Shown: in pieces, positions 28,438 to 38,178 of the stretch
Numbering within the stretch: position 1 is the stretch's first letter
How the letters are laid out: every line of letters begins with the position of its first letter
Source: a bacterium
GTDB lineage: Bacteria; Zhuqueibacterota; QNDG01; JAFGCO01
Assembly: GCA_016932575.1 (NCBI GenBank)
Contig: JAFGCO010000011.1
Coordinates: forward strand, 62,001 to 126,000
Length of the DNA stretch: 64,000 nucleotides
Reading direction: 5' to 3'
The notes under the pieces: model-generated
Seen by the model: the letters and a program-made list of their open reading frames with translations, nothing else
What the model was told of the DNA's origin: nothing
Database searches by the model: none
Translations under genes and position numbers: made by a program

Positions 28438-28954
28438 CAGGCTGCCTCAAATGAAATATCGGTACGTGCTGAATACGGCTAATTAACAGGGGCACTGCAA
28501 TCAGCATGGCAACAACACCCGGTATGCCTTCGATTATCTTGCCGAGTGCATAGAGATCCGACGGCAGCCCCAGCAGGGGCGCAATCCATCCCGCAGCCAC
28601 CCAGGTAAAAACCCGGGAAATCAGTATTCCTGAAATCAAAATCCAGAATATGCCGAGAGATGTCTTTTCATAAATCAGACAAATTGTAAGCGCCATGACA
28701 GACAGCTCGATCATCATCAGCTGCAGGATAGGCACCGGCGGCATTCCGGTCATTAAAAAACTGACGAAAGGTGTTAAAATCCCCACAGCCACAGCAAACG
28801 GCCAGGTCAAATAAAAACCACTGACAGCCAGCGGCCAGAACATGGGCAGAAACACCTTGCCCAGGCCGGTCATATGAAAAACGATCGGGAATAAAAATCC
28901 CAGCGCCATAAAAAACGCGCTGTATATCATCTGTTTTGTCCGGCTAGAAATCAT
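28418..28954 (-). CDS. ECF transporter S component (substrate-binding membrane subunit)
   Basis: 178 residues with about five to six membrane helices. The N-terminal helix ISSRTKQMIYSAFFMALGFLFP with following GKVFLPMFWPLAVSGFYLTW, then G-LTPFVSFLMTGMPP, has the layout of energy-coupling-factor S components (alanine-poor here, but with the typical short N-terminal helix and small-residue faces). It binds one vitamin, metal or cofactor and docks on an EcfAA'T module. No EcfA or EcfT gene is near, so it probably uses a shared module elsewhere (group II). It overlaps the receptor gene by 11 bases, so it likely takes up what the receptor brings into the periplasm. Confidence 0.78.
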   Translation of the reverse strand: MISSRTKQMIYSAFFMALGFLFPIVFHMTGLGKVFLPMFWPLAVSGFYLTWPFAVAVGILTPFVSFLMTGMPPVPILQLMMIELSVMALTICLIYEKTSLGIFWILISGILISRVFTWVAAGWIAPLLGLPSDLYALGKIIEGIPGVVAMLIAVPLLISRIQHVPIFHLRQPDVHSAS

Positions 28955-30791
28955 AGGTCAAGAACCCATGAAAGGTTCTCCCGGGCATGGGATATCCGTA
29001 CATGGCCTGATAAGTTTCATTAAAAACGTTCTTAAATAGCACCTTGACTCCCAGACCATACAGGAGATTGGCATGCAGGGAAAAATGAACCACGGTATAA
29101 TCATCCATATCATAAATATCAGGATTTGCATCCGACTTTGAAAAATCCGCCCCTTTCCAGTCATGAATTGAAAGCAATTGCCCTGAAATAGTGATTCGAC
29201 CGATCTGATATCGTGAATGGATGGACAATTTCTGCTTGGGAATGTTATAGGCTTCATCCTCTAAATCCATAAACGTCCAGGCACTGCTTAAATAAAGAGA
29301 AGGGATCGGCATCCAGGTCGTCATGCATTCCACACCATGATGTGTATATTCTCCGCTGTTCACCCACAGAGGCGGCGGACCGCTGAACTGAATTAAATTC
29401 GATCCTTCAGCACGAAATACAGCGGCTTCGATCTTGAATTGCCGTCCGATTTCCTGAGTCAGGCCCAGTTCATAATTCCACAATCGATCCGGTGTTAATG
29501 CCTCATTTTTCGGCCTCCAGAAATAGAGCTCACGAATGGAAGGGCTGCGAAATCCCTTGGCTGCTGAAAGGCGGATGGCATTTGTTTTGAACAAATGAAA
29601 GACCACCCCCGCTTTAGGCAGCGTTTCCCAGCCATAGAGTTCGTGATGTTCCATTCGCAAACCGCCGGTCAGTAAAAACCGGTTGGCCAGTAACTGCTGC
29701 CCATGCAAATACGGGGCGTATTCTGTGATATAATAGGGGGGATGATCTGCACTTTCTTCTTTGGCATCACCCCCGTATTCTTTAAAATCAGTTCCGACAA
29801 TCAAAGTATTGCCCGTCCAGGGAATCAGGGTCTGGTAAGCCATCACACCGACAAGCCGGTCATAAGATTCCCAGCCGTCGTAAAAATGATGATGACCGAA
29901 ATTGCCGTGAAATTTTACATGCGTCTCTCCCAGGTTCGAAAAATGTGTCAAAGTCAGATCACCTCCGGACCGGTTAATATCATACCAGTCATTTGATTCG
30001 GGATCTGTCACCGTTCCCGGATCGTAGAGATCCAAATCTGCCCAGGTGGCATTGAAATCAACCGTGGTATTCTTATCAATCGAATATCCCAGATGCGCAG
30101 TGTAATGATTCCCTGTATAAGCGGCATTGGCATCATTACGATGCCCGTCTGTGGTGTTTCTCGAACCCGTCAGATAATAATCCAAATTACCAATTTTCCC
30201 GCCGTGACTTAACGCAAATTGATAGGTATCATAACTGCCGATTCCTGTCTCAATTTGTGTTTCAAATCCGGCCTGATGCATCTCTTTCGGGACAATATTG
30301 ATCACACCTCCGGTCGCATTTGTTCCGTATAAAAATGATCCTGGCCCGCGAATCACTTCGATGCGTTCTACACCTTCGGCGTTGAATTCATCTGCGATGG
30401 TGCATCCCATGAGCCCCATAAAATCGGGACGTCCGTTCCGGAGGATCAGTACATGCGTATTGGCGCCGCCCCCCATGCCGCGTACGGATAATTTCCCGGC
30501 CGACTGACCTGCCGCACCAAATCCCATGATCCCCCATTCTGTCACATATAATCCGGGCACCTGTTGCCCCACCAGCTCGAACACCTGATTCGTGGCCGCC
30601 TGTTCAATATCCGCGGATTCGATGACATACACGCTCGCCGCCAGATCTCTCTGGGCACCGGCTGTTTTTGTGGCAATCTTGACAATAGGATTGAATGTAT
30701 ATTTCACCTGAATGGAATCGGTATCACCGGACGCCGCATAAAGATGAATACTCAAAATAACCGAAATAAGAAAAGCTGTATAAGATTTCAT
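28944..30791 (-). CDS. TonB-dependent outer-membrane receptor
   Basis: 615 residues: signal peptide 1-20, plug domain about 45-160 (VYVIESADIEQA, VPGLYV, LSVRGMG, GVERIEVIRGPGSFLYGTNATGGVINIV), then a 22-strand-type barrel ending in the aromatic signature GFLTYDF. The size and plug are BtuB-like, suggesting a cobalamin, heme or metallophore-sized ligand rather than a SusC-type glycan. The ATG follows GGAGG. It heads an operon with an ECF S component and a methyltransferase. The promoter region has no B12 riboswitch that I can see; it has a palindromic operator instead. Confidence 0.9.
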   Translation of the reverse strand: MKSYTAFLISVILSIHLYAASGDTDSIQVKYTFNPIVKIATKTAGAQRDLAASVYVIESADIEQAATNQVFELVGQQVPGLYVTEWGIMGFGAAGQSAGKLSVRGMGGGANTHVLILRNGRPDFMGLMGCTIADEFNAEGVERIEVIRGPGSFLYGTNATGGVINIVPKEMHQAGFETQIETGIGSYDTYQFALSHGGKIGNLDYYLTGSRNTTDGHRNDANAAYTGNHYTAHLGYSIDKNTTVDFNATWADLDLYDPGTVTDPESNDWYDINRSGGDLTLTHFSNLGETHVKFHGNFGHHHFYDGWESYDRLVGVMAYQTLIPWTGNTLIVGTDFKEYGGDAKEESADHPPYYITEYAPYLHGQQLLANRFLLTGGLRMEHHELYGWETLPKAGVVFHLFKTNAIRLSAAKGFRSPSIRELYFWRPKNEALTPDRLWNYELGLTQEIGRQFKIEAAVFRAEGSNLIQFSGPPPLWVNSGEYTHHGVECMTTWMPIPSLYLSSAWTFMDLEDEAYNIPKQKLSIHSRYQIGRITISGQLLSIHDWKGADFSKSDANPDIYDMDDYTVVHFSLHANLLYGLGVKVLFKNVFNETYQAMYGYPMPGRTFHGFLTYDF

Positions 30792-30835
30792 GAGGTTCCT
30801 CCAACATAATTATAGCGATCTTTTTATTTAGCAAT

Positions 30836-30890
30836 GTTACGATTATTAATTTCGTAACACCAACATACAATAAAAAAAATCTATTGTCAA
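30836..30890 (-). promoter_or_regulatory. Promoter and inverted-repeat operator of the TonB/ECF operon
   Basis: On the minus strand, TTGACA (30890-30885), a 17-bp spacer and TATGTT (30867-30862) form a promoter. Four bases downstream begins a perfect inverted repeat, GTTACGA-N9-TCGTAAC (30858-30836), covering the predicted transcription start. A repressor bound there would block initiation. I do not recognise the regulator; a metal- or cofactor-responsive protein fits the genes controlled. Confidence 0.78.
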
Positions 30891-30959
30891 GTCATAATTC
30901 GTCATATTTCCGATAATCGATGATATGAATCATGCGCTGGTTTTTTTACAACAAGCAAG

Positions 30960-31749
30960 GTTTTCATTTCTTATTCCTCGCTCTGCTGAATGACAACAAA
31001 TGATCATCTGTATTCAGTAACTATATTTTTTAATTTTTTGTTTTTTTTCTTGTCTCTTGTTTCTTGATTCTTGTTTCTTGATTCTTTTTCTCCGTTTCAC
31101 CGTCTCATCCTCTCAACCAACGACTCAACGACCCAACGACTCTACTACCCTCTTCACAGACCGCAGACCGCAAGGAATCAGTAGATGTGTAAATGAGTTG
31201 ATGGGTTGATGCGTCCACCCCTTTCCCCACCAAATATACATATATAATATGTTTCTCAGGGAGTGGGAATGAAGGGAACACATCTACACATATACTCATA
31301 TACTCATCTACTGTTCTGCCTTCGACCCAACGACACAACGACTCAACGATCCTATGACACAACAACACAAGGACTCTATGACTCAAGGACTTTGTCTTTC
31401 GACCGTGGACCTCGGATCACAGAAAAATCACAAATAACAAATCACAAATATCAAACAATATCCAAATCACAAATGACAAATTCCAAACACACTTATCCTG
31501 GTTTGTGATTTTGGTCATCAGAATTTGGAATTTTTTTATCATTGGGATTTTGTCATTGATTTGACATTTGGATTTTGGAATTTGTCATTTATTTGTTATT
31601 TTGGATTTGTCATTTGGGATTTTGTATCTTTTCAGCACCAATCCATACATACTCTTTGTCCTGAATCCTTGCCTTAATTCTTTGGCATTGTTTCTTGATT
31701 CCTGTTTCTTGTTTCTTGCGACCCTATGACTCAACGACACTATTGATTC
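30960..31749 (-). repeat. Composite oriented repeat, copy B (abuts deoC stop)
   Basis: About 700 bp without a gene. On the plus strand the order is: TTTCTTGATTC words; CTCCGTTTCACCGTCTC; CAACGACTCAACGACCC; ACCGCAGACCGCAAGGAATC; CACCAAATATACATATA; AAGGGAACACATCTACAC; TTCGACC; then an AT-rich palindromic core (near 31419-31640) built from ACAAATGACAAATTCCAAAC-like words and their inverted forms. A final TTTCTTGATTCCTG, GACTCAACGACAC and GATTC run into the deoC stop at 31750. The same order occurs at 39418-39860. Short open frames here are products of the repeat. Confidence 0.7.
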
Positions 31750-32469
31750 TCACCCTTCTTCCCCAAACCGCCGGGCCGCTTCATCCAGAATATCCGCCGT
31801 GGCAGAGGCACCGATCCGGGTCACGCCCAGTTTCCGGACACGGAGCGCGTCATCGAGTGTGCGCACGCCTCCGGCCGCTTTCACCTGCACATCGGGATGG
31901 CAGTGCTTCCGCATCAGTTTCAGATCGTGGTCCGTGGCGCCTGCATATCCGTATTTACCATTCTGATCTTTAACAAATCCGTATCCTGTGGAAGTCTTCA
32001 CAAAATCCACTTTGAGCCTGCTGCAGATGTCGCAAAGCCGGACCTTTGGCCGGTCTTCGGACAGATAATCATTCTCAAAGATTACTTTAAGGACCGCATG
32101 ATGAGCATGGCAGGTATTAAGGACCTCTCCTATTTCTCCTTCAATATAATCCCAGTCCTCGCTTAACACTTTGCCGATATTAACGACCATGTCGATCTCC
32201 CGGGCACCCTCCATGCAGGCGTTTTCCGTTTCCGCGATTTTGATTTCGACGGCGGAATTACCGTGCGGAAAACCAACGACTGTGCCCACAAGAACGCCCG
32301 ACCCTTGAAGCCATTCGGCTGCCAGCTTCACAGCGTAGGGTTTGATACACACGGAAGCCACCTCATACTTTTTCGCTAAGGCGCATCCGGCTTCCAGCTG
32401 CGCATCGTTCAATGTCGGATGCAGCAGCGAATGGTCGATCATGGCGGCGATTTCCTCAACTCGTATCAT
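31750..32469 (-). CDS. deoC: Deoxyribose-phosphate aldolase
   Basis: 239 residues, from ATG 32469 with AAAGG upstream. DeoC cleaves 2-deoxyribose 5-phosphate to glyceraldehyde 3-phosphate and acetaldehyde in deoxynucleoside breakdown. The class I aldolase residues are visible: Schiff-base Lys158 in VDFVKTSTGYG, Lys197 in VQVKAAGGVRT, and Asp93 in REIDMVVNIG. The length is in the normal 220-260 range. No other deo genes are near. Confidence 0.95.
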   Translation of the reverse strand: MIRVEEIAAMIDHSLLHPTLNDAQLEAGCALAKKYEVASVCIKPYAVKLAAEWLQGSGVLVGTVVGFPHGNSAVEIKIAETENACMEGAREIDMVVNIGKVLSEDWDYIEGEIGEVLNTCHAHHAVLKVIFENDYLSEDRPKVRLCDICSRLKVDFVKTSTGYGFVKDQNGKYGYAGATDHDLKLMRKHCHPDVQVKAAGGVRTLDDALRVRKLGVTRIGASATADILDEAARRFGEEG

Positions 32470-32696
32470 CAAACAACCTTTCCTGTTTGTTTTAATTTTA
32501 ATATTGCATTGTTCGGAAAGAATGTCAAGATTTATTTCAGATCTTTTAGTTAAAATATTTGACTACACTAATTTATCATTTATATCTTATCAAAATTATT
32601 TTTTACCTATCATGGAATAAATTTTGCCGGTTTACTCCTGATGAAAGCGGTCATACGGCCCTCGCAACCCAATCCCTGAAAAACGGACAGACTCCG

Positions 32697-34451
32697 ATGA
32701 AATCCGAATCCATATACTCCTGTCTTATCTTCCTGTTAATTATAGCGTTACAAATTCACGGATCTATATACTATGTTTCACCATCAGGAAACAACACCGA
32801 TCCGGGTACCAGCCAGCATCCCTGGGCCGCGCCGGGATATGGTTCGAAACAGATCAGCGGCGGTGACACACTGATCATTCAAAGCGGCGATTATCATCTC
32901 AGTGTATTCTGGGATGATATGATTACGCCGCCTTCCGGCTCGGCCGCAAACTGGACAGTGATTCAGGGTGAAGCCGGCTCCAGGCCGGTATTGAGTGGCA
33001 GCAACAACCTCTTTTCAGCCATCGATCTTTCGAATGGGGACTATATAAAAATCACCAATCTCGAAATTTGTTCGGACAATGGAGCATTTTTCAGGGAAGG
33101 CGTGACTTCCTGGGATCCTGCCAGCCATATTACCTTGCACAATCTTGATGTGCACCATATTGACGGTATGGCCGTGAATATGCGGGACATTCAAAATCTG
33201 AAAATCGATTCATGCAGGTTCTCCTATTGCGCGTTCGGCTGTATCGGCGGTCCGGCCGGAGCATCCGGAGGCTGGCGGTATGTGACTTTTTCCGCCTGCA
33301 CTCTGTCGTACAGCGGACATTATTATCAGGGCGTGATTCAATCCGGCGTCTCTCCCTATGACCGTCCGGACGGCTTCGGTATTGAACCGTCTGAAGGCCC
33401 TGTCGAAATCTCCGATTGCTGCGTGATGCACAACCGGGGGGACGGACTGGATTCAAAAGCTGCCCGGACATTCATCCATCATTGCATCGTAGCCAATAAC
33501 ACCTGTGACGGTATCAAGCTGTGGGGCGACAGCAGCCGCGTGCAGAACTGTCTGATTTACGGCACGGGTGACGGAGACGCATCATCCCCGTGGTCTCCCC
33601 TGGTCATCGACAACATTGATGAGCCGGGATATTATTTCGAAATTCTAAACACAACTATCCATGACAATCCGGCACGCCCTGCCTATCCGATGTATGTCCA
33701 GTACAGCGGAACAGGAGAACTGGATCTGGTCATGAAAAACAATATTATCTCGAACGGACACGGGGTTGTCTATTTTGGCGATCCCGTAAATCTCACGGCG
33801 GAATATAACTGCTTTTACCGGCCCGGAGAGACAATCCAGGTGACCGCCGACGGTCAGGATTATACGGATTCCGACATCAACCAGGGAAATTTGGGAACCG
33901 GCAATCTGGTTGCGGATCCATTATTTGAATCTCCGGCCTGGGGCACCGAAGGTGATTATCACCTCCGGCCCGCCAGTCCTGCCATTGACGCCGGATATTG
34001 GGACTGCGGCATACCGAATACTGATCTCGAATACCGGTCACGGCCTCTGGGAGACAGCATAGATCTTGGCGCATTTGAATTCAAGCCGGTTGTGATTCAA
34101 ATCAGCGCCTTTTTGGAAGGTGCCTTTTCTTCCCAGGAAGGCGGCATGACCTTTGCCCTGTGTCAGGCTGATTATCTTACGACCCATTCCCCCTACCCTG
34201 AGGATCCGCGCCAAATCGACATCATGCCGGTTCATATTACTGACTGGATGCTGGTTCAGCTTCGAAAATCAATCAACGGTCCTGCTGTTGTTTCAAAAAG
34301 TGTTCTGATCAGAAAAGACGGATTTCTCGTTACGGACAATGGCCTTTCGACACAGATCACCCTGAACTGCGAGCCTGGATTATACTATCTCGTTCTCACG
34401 CATCGAAATCATCTTTCTGTTATGAGTGCTGATCCGGTTGATATCCAATAA
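32697..34451 (+). CDS. Secreted right-handed parallel beta-helix protein
   Basis: About 584 residues from ATG 32697; an upstream reading from 32559 would place the signal peptide internally. Residues 1-22 are a signal peptide. IYYVSPSGNNTDPGTSQHPW then opens a pectate-lyase-like/DUF1565-type beta-helix, with repeating short strands (ISDCCVMHNRGDG, IHHCIVANNTCDGIKLWG, VQNCLIYGTGDGD) to about residue 440. Such folds bind or cut polysaccharides. The end (about 450-584) is a separate beta domain I do not recognise. It has no T9SS signal. Catalytic residues cannot be named. Confidence 0.75.
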   Translation: MKSESIYSCLIFLLIIALQIHGSIYYVSPSGNNTDPGTSQHPWAAPGYGSKQISGGDTLIIQSGDYHLSVFWDDMITPPSGSAANWTVIQGEAGSRPVLSGSNNLFSAIDLSNGDYIKITNLEICSDNGAFFREGVTSWDPASHITLHNLDVHHIDGMAVNMRDIQNLKIDSCRFSYCAFGCIGGPAGASGGWRYVTFSACTLSYSGHYYQGVIQSGVSPYDRPDGFGIEPSEGPVEISDCCVMHNRGDGLDSKAARTFIHHCIVANNTCDGIKLWGDSSRVQNCLIYGTGDGDASSPWSPLVIDNIDEPGYYFEILNTTIHDNPARPAYPMYVQYSGTGELDLVMKNNIISNGHGVVYFGDPVNLTAEYNCFYRPGETIQVTADGQDYTDSDINQGNLGTGNLVADPLFESPAWGTEGDYHLRPASPAIDAGYWDCGIPNTDLEYRSRPLGDSIDLGAFEFKPVVIQISAFLEGAFSSQEGGMTFALCQADYLTTHSPYPEDPRQIDIMPVHITDWMLVQLRKSINGPAVVSKSVLIRKDGFLVTDNGLSTQITLNCEPGLYYLVLTHRNHLSVMSADPVDIQ

Positions 34452-34671
34452 TAGTCACTTTAAAATTAAGAGAACTTATGTCCTGTTTTTGTCGTTGAAT
34501 TATCGGATACGATCCTGTAATTTGACATTTTTTTACATGCGTATCCCGGGTTATTTTCCTATATTATAGTGAACTTGATTTATCATATCAAACATGATGA
34601 TATGGGATGATAAAAAATTCAGACATTGGACAAAATTAAATAAAAACACAACTCAAATCAGGAGGTTTCAG

Positions 34672-36567
34672 ATGAAAAAGACGCTTAAAAAACTGTTTTT
34701 CCCGGTTGTCGGATTCTTGTCGCTGGCATGGTTCCTGATCCGCGTCATACCAAAACCCAGCCGGGCCACCTATCCCTGCATGAAAATCGCTTTTCCTGCC
34801 GCGTCGTCGTTTGTTCTGTATATTGCAGGATTGCTCTCTTCTGTATTTGCATTCAAAAAAGCAAAAAAATATTTACATCAGTCCAGATATGCACTTTTTG
34901 CAGGCACCTTGATAGCGGGAATTGTACTGATCTATACCGCTAATATCACAGCGGATCACAAGACGTATGCACTGACACAGTCTCCCCCTGACGGTGCCAA
35001 CAACCCTATGGGTGTGGGTCAGGGGATCAATCCGGGACGCGTGGTCTGGGTTCATAATCCGGACGCCACCGATGAAAATTGCACAAACAGCAATAATGAC
35101 TACTGGTACCAGGATGACAATACCAGCCAGGATATCGTCAATCAAATGGTGTCCGACGCCATACAAAAACTGACGGATACCCAGACAGATGCGGACGCCT
35201 GGGATGCCCTGTTCCGGTATTTCAATCAGAACCATGACAAGGGCGATGTCGGCTATACTTCCGGAGAAAAAATTGTCGTTAAACTCAATTTTAATGGTGT
35301 ATCACAGGGACGCGATAAAATCAACACATCCCCGCAAATTACTTATACGGTTCTGGACCAGCTGATCAATGTGGTAGGTGTGGCCCAGTCTGACATCCAT
35401 GTCGGTGATCCTAATATTAATTTCGACGCGCCGCACTGGACAAAGTGTGAATCTGTTTTTCCTGATGTCAAATACTGGGGTCAATGGGGCGGACGCACAC
35501 CTGTTGAACAATCAGCAGAGAAAGTCATTTTCACCAGTGACGGCAAGATGGGTGACTGGCTGCCGCAATCCTATCTCGATGCCGAATACATGATCAATAT
35601 TCCGGTCTTTAAAAAACATCACCGCGGCGGCATTTCATTGACATCCAAACTGCATTTCGGTTCATTTACACCTTTCAATCCCAACGGCGCCTTTCACTGG
35701 CATTACAGCCTTCCCGCTCCGGACGGACGCGGCGATGTGAGTAACGGAGAATACGGCGCCTACCGCTGTTTTGTGGATATTATGGGTCATAAAGACATGG
35801 GCGGGAAAACAGTTCTGTTCCTGGTAGACGGACTCTGGAGCTCCATCAACTGGGGACATCCGCCGATCAAGTGGCGTATGGAACCCTTTAATGATGATTA
35901 TCCCAATTCTGTTTTCGCTTCTCAGGATCCGGTCGCCATCCAGTCTGTGGGATTTGATTTTCTGTATTATGAATTCGATGAAAATCATCCGACCGAAGGT
36001 GAAAATGACTGGGGAGACAACCATGGCCCGTTCCCCCATTATGAGGGATCGGATGACTTTCTGCATCAGGCAGCGGACAAAGCCAACTGGGCCGAAGGCG
36101 TCACCTATGATCCGGAAAATGACGGAACCGAACTTCCGGCGAGCATGGGTGTGCATGAACACTGGAACAATGCCATTGACAAGCAATACTCTCGAAATCT
36201 GGGACTGGATGAAGGAATTGAGCTTGTCTATATGTCGGGTACCACGGCTGTTGAAGATCGTCATGCAATCGCAGAAGATTTCATGCTGTTTAATAATTAC
36301 CCCAATCCGTTCAATCCTTCAACCCAAATCGAATACCAGTTATTTGAACCCTCCCGGGTTTACCTGAAAGTGTACAACCCGATGGGTCAATTGATCAGGA
36401 CACTCGTAAACAATGAATATCAGGCCGCCGGACGCCATGTGCGTCAATGGGACGGATTGACCGGCAACGGGATTCCAGCTGAGTCAGGCATGTATTTCTG
36501 TGAAATCAATGCGCAAAATCAGACCGGCGTTTATCATAAATCCAGAAAGATGATTTTAAGCCGATAA
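34672..36567 (+). CDS. DUF362 protein with T9SS sorting domain and N-terminal membrane helices
   Basis: 631 residues from ATG 34672, directly after GGAGG. Three hydrophobic segments (about 10-30, 42-60 and 70-90) come first. A DUF362-type domain follows (about 150-480, with GEKIVVKLNFNG, DIHVGDPN, KHHRGGISLTSKLHFGS and FASQDPVAIQSVGFDFLYYE). The protein ends with a type A sorting domain (FNNYPNPFNPSTQIEYQL... to KMILSR, about 545-631). DUF362 domains are found in ferredoxin-like and uncharacterised exported proteins. The triple membrane region combined with a T9SS signal is odd, since cargo normally has one cleavable signal peptide. A gene fusion or atypical secretion is possible. Confidence 0.82.
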   Translation: MKKTLKKLFFPVVGFLSLAWFLIRVIPKPSRATYPCMKIAFPAASSFVLYIAGLLSSVFAFKKAKKYLHQSRYALFAGTLIAGIVLIYTANITADHKTYALTQSPPDGANNPMGVGQGINPGRVVWVHNPDATDENCTNSNNDYWYQDDNTSQDIVNQMVSDAIQKLTDTQTDADAWDALFRYFNQNHDKGDVGYTSGEKIVVKLNFNGVSQGRDKINTSPQITYTVLDQLINVVGVAQSDIHVGDPNINFDAPHWTKCESVFPDVKYWGQWGGRTPVEQSAEKVIFTSDGKMGDWLPQSYLDAEYMINIPVFKKHHRGGISLTSKLHFGSFTPFNPNGAFHWHYSLPAPDGRGDVSNGEYGAYRCFVDIMGHKDMGGKTVLFLVDGLWSSINWGHPPIKWRMEPFNDDYPNSVFASQDPVAIQSVGFDFLYYEFDENHPTEGENDWGDNHGPFPHYEGSDDFLHQAADKANWAEGVTYDPENDGTELPASMGVHEHWNNAIDKQYSRNLGLDEGIELVYMSGTTAVEDRHAIAEDFMLFNNYPNPFNPSTQIEYQLFEPSRVYLKVYNPMGQLIRTLVNNEYQAAGRHVRQWDGLTGNGIPAESGMYFCEINAQNQTGVYHKSRKMILSR

Positions 36568-36598
36568 TTCGAATAATCATTATCTTCGATATGCATGA

Positions 36599-36639
36599 TG
36601 AGTCATCATTTCCCTGTTCATGAAATGATGACTCATTTT
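36599..36639 (+). terminator. Rho-independent terminator
   Basis: A perfect 14-bp stem TGAGTCATCATTTC (36599-36612) / GAAATGATGACTCA (36622-36635) with a 9-nt loop and TTTTC tail follows the DUF362 gene by 32 bases. Confidence 0.8.
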
Positions 36640-36747
36640 CTGAATTTCATTATTCTTAATACCGGGCGATCAGGCTGGTCGCCTGGGAAAACAACAGTAG
36701 AAAAACTTGCAAGATAATTCAGAGTCATAGAATAACAAGGGTAAAAC

Positions 36748-38052
36748 ATGAAAAAATCGATTGTAATAAACTGGATATGGATCCTGATTTTCATTCTGGC
36801 TGCTCTCATTGCATGTGAAAGGATCATGGAACCCGAAAATGAAATTGGTCACATGAACACAATAAACAGGGTCAAAGGATTTGTCTACAGCAGGGTGCAG
36901 CCGGATCAATCGATTGCACCCGCCTATATTATCATGGAAGACAGCCTGCTCGCGATCACAGACAATCAGGGTGCTTACGTGATTGATTCTTTGGAGATTG
37001 GGATACATTTTATTACCTGCTCCGCCCTGAATTATCGCGACACGACTGTCCAGATCAATGTGAGCGGAACCGATACCATAAATATGGATTTCTATTTAAC
37101 ACCGGACAGATCCACAGGAAGGATTTACGGAGAATTTCACGACATTCCCCTTTTCAATGAGATCATCCAAAACGAACCCGAAAAATTAACCTGGGACGAC
37201 CAGCAGATGTTTGAAGGAACCACCGGTGCCACCATTCAGAAAAAATGGCTGCATTACGACATCCCCCAAATCTATCTCTATCTGGGGGATTCACTGATCT
37301 CGGGCTGTGATGCGTTTGGACAGTTCTGGTGTGAGCTCCAAAGCGGCACGTACCCGATTAGGGGAACCTGCGGGGGATATCAGGATGCTGTACAGGTTGT
37401 CAAAGTACTGCCGGATGAAAAAACCTACGTCAATTTCTTTATGGAACGTACAAATATAGATACACGAATACAGATCGACTGGAGTTTTAATGGCCCCAGA
37501 TATGAAGGGGATTATTATCCGCCCACACTGCAGGTAACCAGTGACTATGCGATCTGGATCGAAAATGACGCCGGTGAATTTATCAAAACCCTTCAGATTA
37601 CACCTGTAGCCGTGACTGTAGATTCGGCCCAGGGATCGCACATCGAACATCTACCATCCTGGCTTGAGGCTTCGGGAACAACCTACGAAGACCTTGAACA
37701 GGAAACAGATGACGGCGTGGCCCCTTCCTTTGACGGACTCACAGCCTCCAGTCCTTATTTCGCAGACAATACCGATATCAAGACAATGACCGTGTACTGG
37801 GACCGGAAAGATGCAGAGGGCCAAACTGTATTGCCCGGTATTTATTACTGCGTGCTTGAATCAGCCAATATCATCAAAGCGGGTGATTCCGCTTCAGGAA
37901 CCGTCACGAACTTTGCAATCCGCTCAGAGATAATGCGTATGGAACTGGATCTTGTGAATCAGACATACCAGGCAGATCCGCCCACCGAGAATCTTCTCAG
38001 CATGGAAGCCCTGTTTGATATTCCAACAATGGCACGTCTGGTCAGGCATTAA
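36748..38052 (+). CDS. Lipoprotein with regulatory-like beta domain and FlgD-like region
   Basis: 434 residues with a lipoprotein signal (hydrophobic segment then LIACERI, Cys near residue 26) and AAGGG before the ATG. Residues about 42-115 form a CarboxypepD_reg-like fold (GFVYSRVQPDQS, ITDNQGAYVIDSLEIGIHFITC, DTTVQINVSGTDT). The C-terminal half (about 255-390) has the layout of DUF2271/FlgD-like domains (YAIWIENDAGEFIKTLQI, then W..., SPYFADNTDIKTMTVYWDRK, G-VLPGIYYCVLE). It lies downstream of the DUF362 gene but has its own terminator on each side. Function is unknown, probably surface-located. Confidence 0.7.
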   Translation: MKKSIVINWIWILIFILAALIACERIMEPENEIGHMNTINRVKGFVYSRVQPDQSIAPAYIIMEDSLLAITDNQGAYVIDSLEIGIHFITCSALNYRDTTVQINVSGTDTINMDFYLTPDRSTGRIYGEFHDIPLFNEIIQNEPEKLTWDDQQMFEGTTGATIQKKWLHYDIPQIYLYLGDSLISGCDAFGQFWCELQSGTYPIRGTCGGYQDAVQVVKVLPDEKTYVNFFMERTNIDTRIQIDWSFNGPRYEGDYYPPTLQVTSDYAIWIENDAGEFIKTLQITPVAVTVDSAQGSHIEHLPSWLEASGTTYEDLEQETDDGVAPSFDGLTASSPYFADNTDIKTMTVYWDRKDAEGQTVLPGIYYCVLESANIIKAGDSASGTVTNFAIRSEIMRMELDLVNQTYQADPPTENLLSMEALFDIPTMARLVRH

Positions 38053-38080
38053 ATTGACCAAATCTTACAAATATTAATCT

Positions 38081-38112
38081 AAAAAAGGGCTGTATTATTC
38101 AGCCCTTTTTTC
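38081..38112. terminator. Rho-independent terminator, bidirectional
   Basis: AAAAAAGGGCTG (38081-38092) pairs with CAGCCCTTTTTT (38100-38111) around TATTATT. It lies between the convergent lipoprotein gene (plus) and PfkB kinase gene (minus) and can serve both. Confidence 0.88.
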
Positions 38113-38178
38113 ATGTTTTCTTATGACAACATTAATATCCGGACGATAAAATCATCCCTTAAGACTCTGATAAAATTT

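Noticed and set aside
30792-31000. Possible cobalamin riboswitch before the TonB receptor
   Set aside because: The 5' region from the predicted start to the ATG is only about 65 bases and lacks the B12-box wording; a repressor-type palindrome explains it better.
31105-31508. Two reading frames with repetitive Ser/Thr/Leu/Arg-rich sequence in the gap before deoC
   Set aside because: They consist entirely of the low-complexity repeat (GACTC and CAACGAC words) and recur wherever the repeat does; not genes.
32559-32696. N-terminal extension of the beta-helix protein
   Set aside because: The extra 46 residues precede a clear signal peptide and contain no conserved sequence; ATG 32697 is preferred although its ribosome site is weak.
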